DNA of 64,000 bases from NCBI RefSeq assembly GCF_004345605.1, contig NZ_SLVY01000013.1:62001-126000 (forward strand), written 5' to 3'. The notes under the pieces are model-generated. The model was not told where the DNA came from, searched no databases, and saw only the letters and a program-made list of their open reading frames with translations. Numbering within the stretch: the first letter of the stretch is position 1; every line of letters begins with the position of its first letter. The position numbers and the translations under genes are program-made. Source of the stretch: Rhodococcus sp. SMB37. Lineage in GTDB: Bacteria; Actinomycetota; Actinomycetes; Mycobacteriales; Mycobacteriaceae. Below, in pieces: positions 50,314-59,700 of this stretch.

Positions 50314-50694
50314 TCACCCGGTGCTCACGCGACGGCGGGTGACGACCCGGGCGATGACGCGCCACCCGATGAGCACGGCACCGAGGAACAGCGTCGCGAC
50401 GATGACGAAGGCCGTCGCGGTGCCCTGACCGGTCAGGGTGCGCAGCAGCATTCCGCCGACGAGCGTACTCACCCACAGGACCAGGCCCGTCGGGACGGCT
50501 GCGTAGGCGTCGAACTTGTCGCGGTAGAGCCATGCGGTGAGGAACCACCCGATGGTGAGCCCTCCGAGGAACGGCCAAGCCGTTCCGGCCAGGCCCACGA
50601 GGTCGAGCCCTTCGTCATGGCTGGATCGTCCGAGTGCGGCGAAGACGATGACCAGGATGACGTCGATGACCAGCGCGGGTGCGTACTTTCTCAC
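50314..50694 (-). CDS. DUF3054 family membrane protein
   Basis: A 126-residue protein with four membrane segments (VIDVILVIVFAALGRSSHDE, FLGGLTIGWFLTAWLY, GLVLWVSTLVGGMLLR, AFVIVATLFLGAVLIGWR). This matches the DUF3054 actinobacterial family, whose function is unknown. It lies 43 bp downstream of the YceI gene on the same strand and could be in the same transcript. Confidence 0.85.
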   Translation of the reverse strand: MRKYAPALVIDVILVIVFAALGRSSHDEGLDLVGLAGTAWPFLGGLTIGWFLTAWLYRDKFDAYAAVPTGLVLWVSTLVGGMLLRTLTGQGTATAFVIVATLFLGAVLIGWRVIARVVTRRRVSTG

Positions 50695-50737
50695 GGGTCC
50701 AGGGTATCCCCGGTTCTCGTGGGCCAGGCCAGAGGCA

Positions 50738-51292
50738 TCAGGCCTGCTGAATGGCCTCGATCTCGATGTTGAGGGTGATCTTGTCGCCGACGACTGCTCC
50801 GCCGCCTTCGAGGGGCATCTCGATGGTGATGCCGAAGTCCTTGCGGTTGATCACGGTGGTGGCTTCGAAACCGGCGACAGCACCCTGGCCCATGCCCGGG
50901 TTGACGCCGTTGAACTCGAGCGTCAGCTCGATCGGGCGGGTGACGCCGTGCAGAGTGAAGTCGCCGGCGAGGACGTAATCGCCGCCCTCGGCCCGCACAC
51001 CGGTGGTGGCGAAGGACGCGACGGGGTAGTTCGCGGCGTCGAAGAAGTCGGCGGACTTGATGTGTGCGTCGCGGTCGGCGTTCTTGGTGTTGATCGAGTC
51101 GACCTGGATCTCGGCGGTGGCGGTGGCGGTGCCGTCCTCTGCGACGACGATGCTGCCGGAGAAGTTCTCGAAGGTGCCGCGGACTTTGCTGACCATGAGG
51201 TGGCGGACGGAAAAACCGACGCTCGAGTGGACGGGGTCGATGGCCCAGGTGCCTGCGGTGAGGCCGGGGAGGGTGGTGGTGCTGGCGGTCAT
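50738..51292 (-). CDS. YceI family lipid-binding protein
   Basis: A 184-residue lipocalin-like YceI protein: GTWAIDPVHSSVGFSVRHLM, VRGTFENFSGSIVV, SADFFDAANYPVASF and DFTLHGVTRPIEL are all family signatures. No signal peptide is present, so it is probably cytosolic, as in many actinobacteria. YceI proteins bind isoprenoid or quinone-like ligands. The ATG at 51292 follows two inverted repeats in the promoter region. Confidence 0.93.
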   Translation of the reverse strand: MTASTTTLPGLTAGTWAIDPVHSSVGFSVRHLMVSKVRGTFENFSGSIVVAEDGTATATAEIQVDSINTKNADRDAHIKSADFFDAANYPVASFATTGVRAEGGDYVLAGDFTLHGVTRPIELTLEFNGVNPGMGQGAVAGFEATTVINRKDFGITIEMPLEGGGAVVGDKITLNIEIEAIQQA

Positions 51293-51324
51293 GTGGTGCT
51301 CCTTCGGGTTGTTCCGATTAGCTC

Positions 51325-51383
51325 GTTGAATATTCAACTGCCTACGCAAGTAGCATGGCACAATCTAGTTGAGTTCGCAACTA
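51325..51383. promoter_or_regulatory. Two operator-like inverted repeats upstream of yceI
   Basis: GTTGAATATTCAAC (51325-51338) is a perfect 14-bp palindrome. TAGTTG-N6-CAACTA (51366-51383) is a second site with the same AGTTG/CAACT half. This is the style of MarR-family operators often found at yceI genes, but no MarR gene is adjacent here. Confidence 0.6.
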
Positions 51384-51400
51384 CTTTTCCGCGGACGGAT

Positions 51401-52543
51401 TCATTCGGGCTGCAGAACGGTGCGTGCTGCGCCGGAGGCTGTGCCTTCCACGTAAGGGCCCGAGTTGTCCGTGCCGGGGGCTGTACGTTCGGCGACCGGG
51501 TCGATCTCCGTGCCGGCCCTCGCTCCGCGATACAGAACCGCGACGGTGATCCACCCGATCACCGCAACGAACACGACGCTCACCGCCCGGTAGACGAACA
51601 CTGCGGCGAGGGCTTGCGATGCGCTCAGTCCTGCCGCGGTGAGCGTTGCGATCAACGTGCCGTCGACGAACCCGAGACCCGCGGGTGCCAGCGGAACACT
51701 GCCGACCGCCTTCGCTGCGGTGAACGCGATGATCAGGCCTGCCAACGAGGGTGTGCCGCCGACCGCCCAGCACGCGAATCCGAGACAGATCATGTCGAAC
51801 ACGCGATTCAGACCCGACCAGGCGGACGCGGCCAGTATGTCCCGTCGACGAAGCTGCACCGCTTCGAGCTGGGACAGGGCGCGTTCGAACACGGCGACCC
51901 CGGCGTCGGCCGGCCTCTTTGCCAGCCGGTTGAACCGCTCCAGATTCCATGTGACGAAGGTCTTGACCGACGACGGATTCTGCGCGACATATCGCAGGCC
52001 GAGAAGTAGTGCACCGGCCGCCGCGATCGACAGCAGCAAGGTGACGGGACTGATCGACGAGCCGACGGCGAATGCGCCCACGACCCCCAGCGCAGCGAGT
52101 GCGGCGGTGGAGGTGACCCCCGACACCGCGAGCTGCCAGGACGCGACCACCGGGGTCGCGCCCCAGCGGCGTGTCTGTCGGTAGGTGAAAGCGGTCGAGA
52201 AGACGAGACCTGCGGGGAGTGTCACTGCCATCGCAGTACTTCCATAGACCACTGAGGTCGACCGAGGCAGACTCACCTGAACTCCGCCCGCACGCAGCAC
52301 CTTGCGGAGGAGTCCTGCGAACGCGCTCAGCGACAGGAGTTGCGCGACCACCGCAGCCGCGACCCAGCCCCAGTGCATCTCCGTCAGAGCTCGCCACGAT
52401 TCGCTCATCGAGGGCCACAGGTAGATCCCCTCGACGACGAGGAGTGCGATCAGCGCAACCGCAAATACCCACTTGATCCACCGAAAGCGACCCCGTCGCG
52501 GTGTAGCGTCGGGGCCATGTCGGTCTTCATGCGGCTGCGCCAC
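51401..52543 (-). CDS. Lysylphosphatidylglycerol synthase-type (UPF0104) membrane protein
   Basis: A 380-residue membrane protein with about seven or eight hydrophobic segments and the family motifs VVYGSTAMAVTLPAGLVFST and GSVPLAPAGLGFVDGTLIA. It corresponds to the flippase-like membrane domain (LPG_synthase_TM) without an aminoacyl-transferase domain. It may move lipids or glycolipids across the membrane. The GTG at 52543 starts 39 bp after the cyclase stop on the same strand. Confidence 0.88.
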   Translation of the reverse strand: MAQPHEDRHGPDATPRRGRFRWIKWVFAVALIALLVVEGIYLWPSMSESWRALTEMHWGWVAAAVVAQLLSLSAFAGLLRKVLRAGGVQVSLPRSTSVVYGSTAMAVTLPAGLVFSTAFTYRQTRRWGATPVVASWQLAVSGVTSTAALAALGVVGAFAVGSSISPVTLLLSIAAAGALLLGLRYVAQNPSSVKTFVTWNLERFNRLAKRPADAGVAVFERALSQLEAVQLRRRDILAASAWSGLNRVFDMICLGFACWAVGGTPSLAGLIIAFTAAKAVGSVPLAPAGLGFVDGTLIATLTAAGLSASQALAAVFVYRAVSVVFVAVIGWITVAVLYRGARAGTEIDPVAERTAPGTDNSGPYVEGTASGAARTVLQPE

Positions 52544-52582
52544 TCGGCCAGCGTATCGAACGCCGTCGACACGGCCGTATGG

Positions 52583-54115
52583 TTACCCGGTGGTAGACGC
52601 CGGTTCGGGAGACCGAGCAGGCCACGCCAGCTGCGTCATGCGCCCGCGCCCACGCAGCTGGACCTCGTCGCCCAGCTCCCAGTGGCCGCGCTCCTCGTCG
52701 TCCGCGAAATACAGAGCACTCGACGATGCGAGCACGCGGCTGGGTCGCAGTTTCGCGAGTTCGGTCAGTCGGGATGCCTCGTTCACCGGGTCGCCGATCA
52801 CCGTGTATTCGAAGCGCTCCGCGGCACCGATGTTCCCGGCCACCGCCAGGCCTGCAGAGACCCCGATGCCGATGTCCAGCCCGGTGATCTCGTCGAGCGC
52901 GAATCGCAGCTCGCGCGCCGCAGCCAACGCGGCGGTAGGGGCGTCGGGGCGGTCCAGCGGTGCACCGAAGATCACCAGTGCGGCGTCACCCATGAACTTG
53001 TTCACGAACCCGTGGTGCTTGTCGACGACGTCGACGACCACCCGGAAGAACTCGTTGAGCAACTCCACGACCTCGTTCGGGGGTCGTTCGGCCGCGGTGG
53101 CGGTCGAGCCCACCATGTCGACGAACAACACGGCGACGTAGCGCGTCTCGCCACCGAGCTCGGTGCCGTACTGCAGGGCCCGGCGCGCGACGTCCTCGCC
53201 GACATGCTGACCGAACAGTTCCCGTAACCGCCGCCGCTCGTCCGACTCCGACATCATCCGGTTGAAGCCCACCTGCAGCCGCCCGATCTCACTGCCGTCG
53301 AACACCTCGACCTGGACCCCGGACGCGCCGCGCTGGACACGTTCGATGGCCCAGCGCAGCTGCTTGATGGGGTCGGAGATCTGCGACGACGTCAGCAAGG
53401 ACAGGACGAGCGCGAGCCCGATCGACATCACGGCCAATGCCAGCACCGACCATGCGAGCGCGTCGGAGCCGAATTCGTTGTCGGTGGTCAGCTGCGTGAC
53501 GCACAGCAGCACGATCCCGGCGACCGGCATCAAGGTGCCCAGACCCCACGTCATCGCCAGACGGGTACCGACACCGGGCGCCATGGTCCGATCGAAACGG
53601 CCTTCGCTCAGAGCGCGTGCCGCCACCGGCCGCAGGATGCGTTCGCCGAGCATGTAGGTGAAACCGAACGTGCTCGTCGCGGCCATCGCGACGGTGATCG
53701 CGACGGTCACCGCGAGCGACGGCATCTCTTCTGCTGTGAGGAACACGAACAACACCCCGCCGAGCAACCACAGCGCGAGGTGCACGATCGCCTGCCGCAG
53801 AGGTGCGTGCAGGGCAGCCATCTGCTCCGACCGCGTCGGCGGGCCGCCGCGCAATTGCCACCGCACCACGGACCGCAGCATCAACGCCGCCGCGCTCAGG
53901 CTCACGACTCCGGCGAACCCCAGGTAGACGGCGAAGACGGCGAAATTGCGGACCCGGTCCGCGATGATGTTCTCCGACTCCTCGATCGGCAGGCCGTACC
54001 GGACGAACGCGAACACCAGCATGGCGCCGAACAGATTCGAGGCACCCATCGAGACCATGTAGAGAGGCCAGCGACTTCGCAAAGTCGCCGCGACTGCTCG
54101 ATATGACCTCAACAC
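52583..54115 (-). CDS. Membrane-bound class III adenylate cyclase
   Basis: A 510-residue cyclase. About six membrane segments come first, then a HAMP domain (SSQISDPIKQLRWAIERVQR) and the cyclase homology domain. Both metal aspartates are present (LFVDMVGSTA and KFMGDAALVIFG). The adenine-selecting Lys (NKFMGD) and the YTVIGDPVNEASRL segment with Asp, Asn and Arg are present too, so it should make cAMP. The layout matches the mycobacterial Rv1318c/Rv3645 group. The GTG at 54115 is divergent from a histidine-kinase gene. Confidence 0.94.
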   Translation of the reverse strand: MLRSYRAVAATLRSRWPLYMVSMGASNLFGAMLVFAFVRYGLPIEESENIIADRVRNFAVFAVYLGFAGVVSLSAAALMLRSVVRWQLRGGPPTRSEQMAALHAPLRQAIVHLALWLLGGVLFVFLTAEEMPSLAVTVAITVAMAATSTFGFTYMLGERILRPVAARALSEGRFDRTMAPGVGTRLAMTWGLGTLMPVAGIVLLCVTQLTTDNEFGSDALAWSVLALAVMSIGLALVLSLLTSSQISDPIKQLRWAIERVQRGASGVQVEVFDGSEIGRLQVGFNRMMSESDERRRLRELFGQHVGEDVARRALQYGTELGGETRYVAVLFVDMVGSTATAAERPPNEVVELLNEFFRVVVDVVDKHHGFVNKFMGDAALVIFGAPLDRPDAPTAALAAARELRFALDEITGLDIGIGVSAGLAVAGNIGAAERFEYTVIGDPVNEASRLTELAKLRPSRVLASSSALYFADDEERGHWELGDEVQLRGRGRMTQLAWPARSPEPASTTG

Positions 54116-54243
54116 GACTTCAAATCAAACCACTGTGCGGACGGTCACATGACCCTGTGGTCGCACTTGGGGGTGACCGAGTGGTTGGATTCACCGAAAA
54201 AGCGACGACGAAGACTGCAACGACGAAAGCGAGGAGCGCGGAG

Positions 54244-55413
54244 ATGGTGGACTCCATACCCGGGCTCTCGCGGACAGCAGACCCGGACGCTCCGCTGTGG
54301 CGCGCCGCGCAGGTCTTCCGGTTGGTCACCGTCGTCTACGCGGTCAGCTCACATTTCTCGACCGTCCCGTACTACACCGACAGGACGTTGAGCTGGTTCC
54401 TCATCGGCGTCCTCGTGGCGTGGTCGCTGACCTCGGCGCTGCTCCTCTCTCGCGGGCCGCGGGGACGCCCGGTGGTGGTTGCCGTCGACCAGATCACGGC
54501 GATCGCACTCATGGCGTCGACCCGGCTGATCTCCGATCACGACTGGTACAGCCACCACCAGACGATGCCGACCACACTGTGGGTCGCGAATGCTGTCATC
54601 TCGGCCGCGCTGTTCGCCGGCCCGCTCGCCGGAATCGCCTCGGCGATCGTGATGGCTGCGGTCAGCGCGGTGGTGCGCGACCAGGTCAACCTCGACCTGT
54701 GGGCCGACGCGACCGCGCCCGTTCTCGTTGCCTGCGGTGTCGCGATGGGATTCGCGATGAGGACGGCCCGGGCCGCGCACCGTCAGCTCGAGGAAGCAGT
54801 GCGGATCGCGGCGGCCACGGAGGAACGCGACAGGCTCGCCCGGCAGGTCCACGACGGTGTCCTGCAGGTGCTCGCGCTCGTGCAGCGTCGTGCCGACGAG
54901 GACTCAGGACGCGGTATCGACCGGGCCGAACTCGCACGGCTGGCCGGTGAACAGGAGGAAGCTTTGCGTCGCCTGATCTCCGAACAGGACACCGAGGTCG
55001 ATCGAGGAGGACAACACGTCGACCTGACCGCGATGCTGCGCATGCGGGTCGACGGCGATGTCACCGTCGCGGCGCCCGCGGACCCCATCGTGATGGACCG
55101 GCCGCGCGCAGGTGAACTCGTGGCGCTCGCAACCACCGCCCTCGACAACGTCGAGCACCATGCCGGGCGCGACGCCAAGGCGTTCGTGCTGCTCGAGGAC
55201 CTCGGGGACGAGATAATCCTCTCCATTCGTGACGACGGCGTCGGCATCGAATCAGGACGCCTGGCCGAAGCATCTGCGCAGGGGCGTCTCGGCGTGTCGA
55301 AATCGATCGTCGGCCGGGCCCGGTGGCTCGGCGGCGTGGCGGAAGTCGAGACCGCGCCAGGGGAAGGCACCGAGTGGGAGATACGTGTCCCCAAGGAGGA
55401 ACCGCATGGCTGA
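54244..55413 (+). CDS. Sensor histidine kinase (MacS/DUF5931-like)
   Basis: A 389-residue kinase with about five N-terminal membrane segments, a coiled linker and a NarL-type kinase core. The phospho-accepting His203 is in RLARQVHDGVLQVLALVQRR. ATP-binding motifs are TALDNVEHHAG (N-box) and IRDDGVGIESGR (G1). The ATG at 54244 follows a GGAG and gives MVDSIPGLSRTADPD; longer frames reach into the cyclase promoter. Its stop overlaps the response-regulator start region, so the two form a coupled pair. Confidence 0.92.
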   Translation: MVDSIPGLSRTADPDAPLWRAAQVFRLVTVVYAVSSHFSTVPYYTDRTLSWFLIGVLVAWSLTSALLLSRGPRGRPVVVAVDQITAIALMASTRLISDHDWYSHHQTMPTTLWVANAVISAALFAGPLAGIASAIVMAAVSAVVRDQVNLDLWADATAPVLVACGVAMGFAMRTARAAHRQLEEAVRIAAATEERDRLARQVHDGVLQVLALVQRRADEDSGRGIDRAELARLAGEQEEALRRLISEQDTEVDRGGQHVDLTAMLRMRVDGDVTVAAPADPIVMDRPRAGELVALATTALDNVEHHAGRDAKAFVLLEDLGDEIILSIRDDGVGIESGRLAEASAQGRLGVSKSIVGRARWLGGVAEVETAPGEGTEWEIRVPKEEPHG

Positions 55414-56047
55414 GATCACCGTGATGGTGGTCGACGACCATCCCATCTGGCGCACCGCAGTGTCCCGCGACCTCACGGATTCCGGCTTCCGTGTAGTGGC
55501 AGAGGCCGACAGCGTGAGGACGGCCCGAGCACGGGCCGTGGTCGAACCCGCCGTGGTGCTCATGGACATGTCGTTGTCCGACGGCAGCGGGACGGATGCG
55601 ACCCGCGCCGTGCTCGACGTGTCGCCGCGGTCGCGGGTGCTGGTGTTGTCGGCGTCGTCCGAACGCGCCGATGTGCTCGGCGCGGTGAAGGCAGGGGCGT
55701 CCGGGTATCTGGTGAAGAGCGCGTCGGCCGCGGAACTCGTCGAAGCCGTCGTCAAGACCGCAGCAGGGCAGGCCGTATTCACGCCCGGCCTGGCGGGGCT
55801 CGTGCTCGGCGAGTACCGGAAGCTGTCGGTTTCGAAGGTGCGTCAGTCGTCGGCACCGACCCTCACCGACCGCGAAACCGAAGTCCTGCGACTCGTCGCG
55901 AAGGGGATGTCGGCGAAACAGATCGCGTCGCGCCTGGTGCTGAGCCACCGCACCGTCGAGAACCATGTGCAGGCGACGCTGCGCAAACTTCAGCTGGCCA
56001 ATCGGGTGGAACTGACCAGATACGCGATCGAACAGGGCCTGGACTGA
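55406..56047 (+). CDS. Response regulator, NarL/LuxR type
   Basis: A 213-residue response regulator. The receiver domain has D10-D11 (MVVDDHP) and the phosphorylation site D54 in VVLMDMSLSDG, with Lys in GYLVKSASA. The LuxR helix-turn-helix is LTDRETEVLRLVAKGMSAKQ followed by IASRLVLSHRTVENHV. The ATG at 55406 has AAGGAGGA upstream inside the kinase gene. It partners with the kinase upstream; the signal and regulon are unknown. Confidence 0.95.
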   Translation: MAEITVMVVDDHPIWRTAVSRDLTDSGFRVVAEADSVRTARARAVVEPAVVLMDMSLSDGSGTDATRAVLDVSPRSRVLVLSASSERADVLGAVKAGASGYLVKSASAAELVEAVVKTAAGQAVFTPGLAGLVLGEYRKLSVSKVRQSSAPTLTDRETEVLRLVAKGMSAKQIASRLVLSHRTVENHVQATLRKLQLANRVELTRYAIEQGLD

Positions 56048-56097
56048 CGTTCTGGGTCATCTCGGGTTCTGAACACTGCATCGTGCGCGGACGACTC

Positions 56098-56103
56098 TAA
56101 AGT
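56098..56103 (+). promoter_or_regulatory. -10 box TAAAGT of a leaderless promoter
   Basis: TAAAGT lies seven bases before the ATG at 56111, matching the TAnnnT spacing of actinobacterial leaderless transcripts. No clear -35 was found. Confidence 0.5.
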
Positions 56104-56110
56104 GGTCGGC

Positions 56111-56764
56111 ATGGACCCGAAAGATCTGAGAGTTTCGGACGCGGAACGTGAACACGTGGGTGAACTGCTGCAGCGCGCAGTCGGCCAGGGCATGCTGTCG
56201 CTCGGTGAATTCACCGAACGAATGGACACTGTGCTCGCCGCGAAGACCCGCGGAGACCTGAACCAGGTGCTCGTCGACCTGCCCGGAATTCAGATGCGCC
56301 CGGAGTTCCAGCAGCAGCAGCCGCAGTCTCCGCCCGCGCGGGCATACGAGCCGCACGTCGCGACGGCCACTCCGCCGATGTATCCGGCGGGCACCGGGAC
56401 CGTGCTCAAGGGCCGGATGTCGACGATCGCGCGCAAGGGCCGCTGGGAGGTACCGCCGGTGTTGCAGGTCGACACTGTGGCGTCGTCGGTGTCGCTCGAC
56501 TTCACCGAGGCGGTGATGCAGACGCAGGTCGTGCGGATCGAGGTCAGCGACTACCTCAGCTCGATCAGCATCGTGGTGCCGATGGAGGCGACCGCCGACA
56601 TCAACGGCCTCGAAGCCATCGCCTCGTCCGCCACCTCGAAGGTGGGTACGGGCGCCCCGTACGGCCCGTTGCATCTGGTGGTGACGGGCAAGATGCGCGC
56701 CGGGAGCCTGACAGTCGCGCACCCGATGGGTGCGCGACTGCGCAAGTTCCTCCGGGGAACCTGA
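56111..56764 (+). CDS. DUF1707 domain protein
   Basis: A 217-residue protein. The N-terminal DUF1707 (SHOCT-like) motif is complete: LRVSDAEREHVGELLQRAVG, MLSLGEFTERMDTVLAAKTR and GDLNQVLVDLP. A Gln/Pro-rich linker follows (QQQQPQSPPARA), then a beta-rich domain (SSISIVVPMEATADINGLEA). No membrane segment is seen. It lies 63 bp after the response regulator behind its own leaderless promoter and is convergent with mmpL3. The function is unknown. Confidence 0.85.
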   Translation: MDPKDLRVSDAEREHVGELLQRAVGQGMLSLGEFTERMDTVLAAKTRGDLNQVLVDLPGIQMRPEFQQQQPQSPPARAYEPHVATATPPMYPAGTGTVLKGRMSTIARKGRWEVPPVLQVDTVASSVSLDFTEAVMQTQVVRIEVSDYLSSISIVVPMEATADINGLEAIASSATSKVGTGAPYGPLHLVVTGKMRAGSLTVAHPMGARLRKFLRGT

Positions 56765-56785
56765 CCGCGCTGAGAACGCCCCTTC

Positions 56786-59700
56786 TTACGGACGGCGCTG
56801 CCGGGCGATCAGCTCGCTGACGCTGATCGTCTGCGCGTCGTCATCGTCGCCGCGGTGGCGCCGGCCCTGGGTGTCCGGCCCGCGTGAATCCCGGCTCGGA
56901 GGTGGCCGACGGTGGTCACCGCGCTGAGGCAGCTCCGGTCTGTCCTCGGGGCCGTCCGCGACAGGATAGTTGGGGTCGTGCCCCTCGGATTGCTGTGGTG
57001 CATCGGGATTTCGGCCGGAAGCCGACGGTGCCCGCCGCATCTGCGAAAGCCAGCTCTCGATGGCCTGCGGATCACGACCCCCCGGTCGAGGAGCCTGAGG
57101 TTGAGGAGCCTGAGGTCGAGGAGCATCCCCCTGCCCAGGGCCGGGACGTCCTGCGCCCGTCTGAGGGCTTTCGCCGGTGTTGGTCGTCGGAGCCTGAGGA
57201 CGCACGTCCGTGCGCGGCAGCGGCGGAGGTACCGATCCGCGCTGTCGACGCGGCAGCGGCGGCATCGCCGCGGTCGGCGGCTGTTCGCGCGGGGTCTGGG
57301 CCTGCTGTGCAGGACCCTGCTGGGGCGACTGTGCCGGACCCTGCTGGGGCGGTGGAACCGGCTGCGGCGGGCCCGCCGCCCCGCGGCGGGGGAGCGCACC
57401 GCTCGCGTTGCCGGGCGCCGGCATTCCGCGGGTAGGCAGCGGAGGCTGTGCCGGACCCTGTTGGGGTGGAACGGGTGGTTGGCCCGGCCGCCCCCGACGT
57501 ATCGGTGCGGAAACCTGGTCGCCGCGGCGAGGCGGAAGTCCAGCGCCGCCGCGCGGTGCCGGTCCACCCGGCTGACTCGGTTGACGAGGTGCGGGCGGAC
57601 GCCCCTGCGACCGCCGCGGAGGCGGAAGATCGCGTGTCCGTCGCTGCTCGGAGGCCGGGCGCGGTGCAGCGATCGTGGGCATCGGCTGCGTCATCATGTC
57701 GTTCGCACCGTCGGCATCGCCGAACGCGCCCTTCGGGAACCGGTGCGATCCCGTTGCCGTGATCGTCGACGGTCCGAACATGCCGACGGTGATGAGCTCG
57801 GGGACGTCCTCGGGCATGAGCTCGTCGGCGAGGATGGGCTCGGCGAGACCTGCCTTCGCCTGTATCCGCTTCATCCATGCGGGCGCCCACCAGCAATCGT
57901 CTCCGAGCAGTTTCATCACGGCCGGGACGAGGAACATGCGGATCACGGTCGCGTCGATGATCAGCGCCGCGATCATGCCGTACGAGATGTACTTCATCAT
58001 CACGAGCTCGGAGAACGCGAACGCTCCGGTGACGACGATGAGGATCAGCGCTGCGGCGGTGATGATACGCCCGGTGTGGGAAGTGCCGATACGGATGGAT
58101 TCGGTGGTGCTCGCTCCCTGCGATCTGGCCTCGACCATGCGTGAGAGCAGGAACACCTCGTAGTCGGTCGACAGGCCGTAGATGATCGCGATGATGAGTA
58201 CGAGCACCGGCGACATGATGGGACCGGGCGTGAAGTTCAGCAGGCTCGCGCCATGTCCGTCGATGAATATCCACGTGAGGATACCGAGGGTCGAACCGAG
58301 CCCGAGCGCACTCATCAACGCGGCCTTGATCGGTAGTACCAGCGATCCGAATGCCAGGAACATCAGCAGGGTCGTGAGTGCCACGACGAACACGACCATC
58401 AGTGGCAACGTGTCGAGCAGCGCCGCGATCGAGTCCTGCTCGATCGCCGGCGTGCCACCCACATAGACCTCGACACCGTCGGGCCACGACGCGGAATGCA
58501 GGTAGTCGATCGTGTCGGCGGTCATGTTGCGATCGACGAGACCGGCCTTGAGGACGCGGACACCGTCCTTCGCGGGACCTTCGATGGAGAATTTCTCGAC
58601 CAGCCCGGGTGCAGCACTACCGGTCTCGATGATCTTGTTGAGGTCGCCACCCTCGGCGCCCTGGACAACGAGCTTGACAGGCTCGGTCCGCTGGCCGGGG
58701 AACAGTTCGTCGAACTGCGCTTGCGCGGCGCGGGTCGCGTGATCCGGCGGAAGGTAGGTCTCGTTGATGCCGCCGAACTTGATGCCGGTAAGCGGAGTGA
58801 TGAGAAGCAGCAGACCGATGACCGTCGGGATGGTCACCTTCATCGGGTTGAGCATCACCCAGCGGGTCAGGCGGCCGAGGAAGCTGTTCTCGATCTGCTC
58901 GTTCGACTGGATCTGGCCGAACTTCTTCATGCCGAACTTGTCGATGCGCTTACCGAGGATCGCGAGGATTGCGGGAAGCACCGTCACCGACGTCAGCGCA
59001 GCCAGCGACACGGTCGCGATCGCACCGTAGGCCACCGACTTGAGGAACCCCTGCGGGAACAGCAAGAGACCGCCGAGGCTGGTGATCACCATGGTCGCCG
59101 AGAACACGACGGTGCGCCCGGACGTGATCACGGTGCGGCGCACCGCGGCGGCCGTTTCGTAGCCTTCGGCAAGTTCTTCTCGGAACCGCGACACCATGAA
59201 CAGGCCGTAGTCGATCGCCAGACCGAGCCCGATCAGCGACACCACGGGGGCGACGAATGAGTTGACCTCGGTGAAGTTGGTGATCAGACGGACGATGCCG
59301 TTGGCGGCGACGACCGTCAGGCCACCGGTGATCAAGGGGAGTGCCGCGGCGATGACACCACCGAACACGAAGAACAACAGGACGCCGACCGCGGGGATCG
59401 CGAGGATCTCCATGCGCTTGATGTCGTTGGCCATCGTGTCGTTGAGCGCGTTGGTGACCGGCTGGAGGCCTGCGAGCTGGACGTCGACACCGTCGATGTA
59501 GAACACGTCTTTCACATCGCGGAAGTTGTTCGCGATCTCGGTGTCGTTGTCGCCGGCGATCGCGATCGACGCGACACCATGCTGCTTGGTTTCGTCGGCG
59601 AGAGCGGGTAGCGCCGGGGCGGAGTCGGTGGGCCAATACGCGCCGTTGATCTTGAGGATCTTGTCCGAATGCTCGGCGAAGATCGTGTTCAGGCTGTCCA

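Noticed and set aside
50216-50330. Possible terminator hairpins after the TSUP and DUF3054 genes
   Set aside because: Only short, imperfect stems such as GTGCACGCCGTGCA were present, not better than the GC-rich background.
57072-58487. 471-codon alternative frame inside mmpL3
   Set aside because: It is a same-strand shadow of the mmpL3 C-terminal half, produced by the proline/arginine-rich repeats. It lacks a start signal and any domain.
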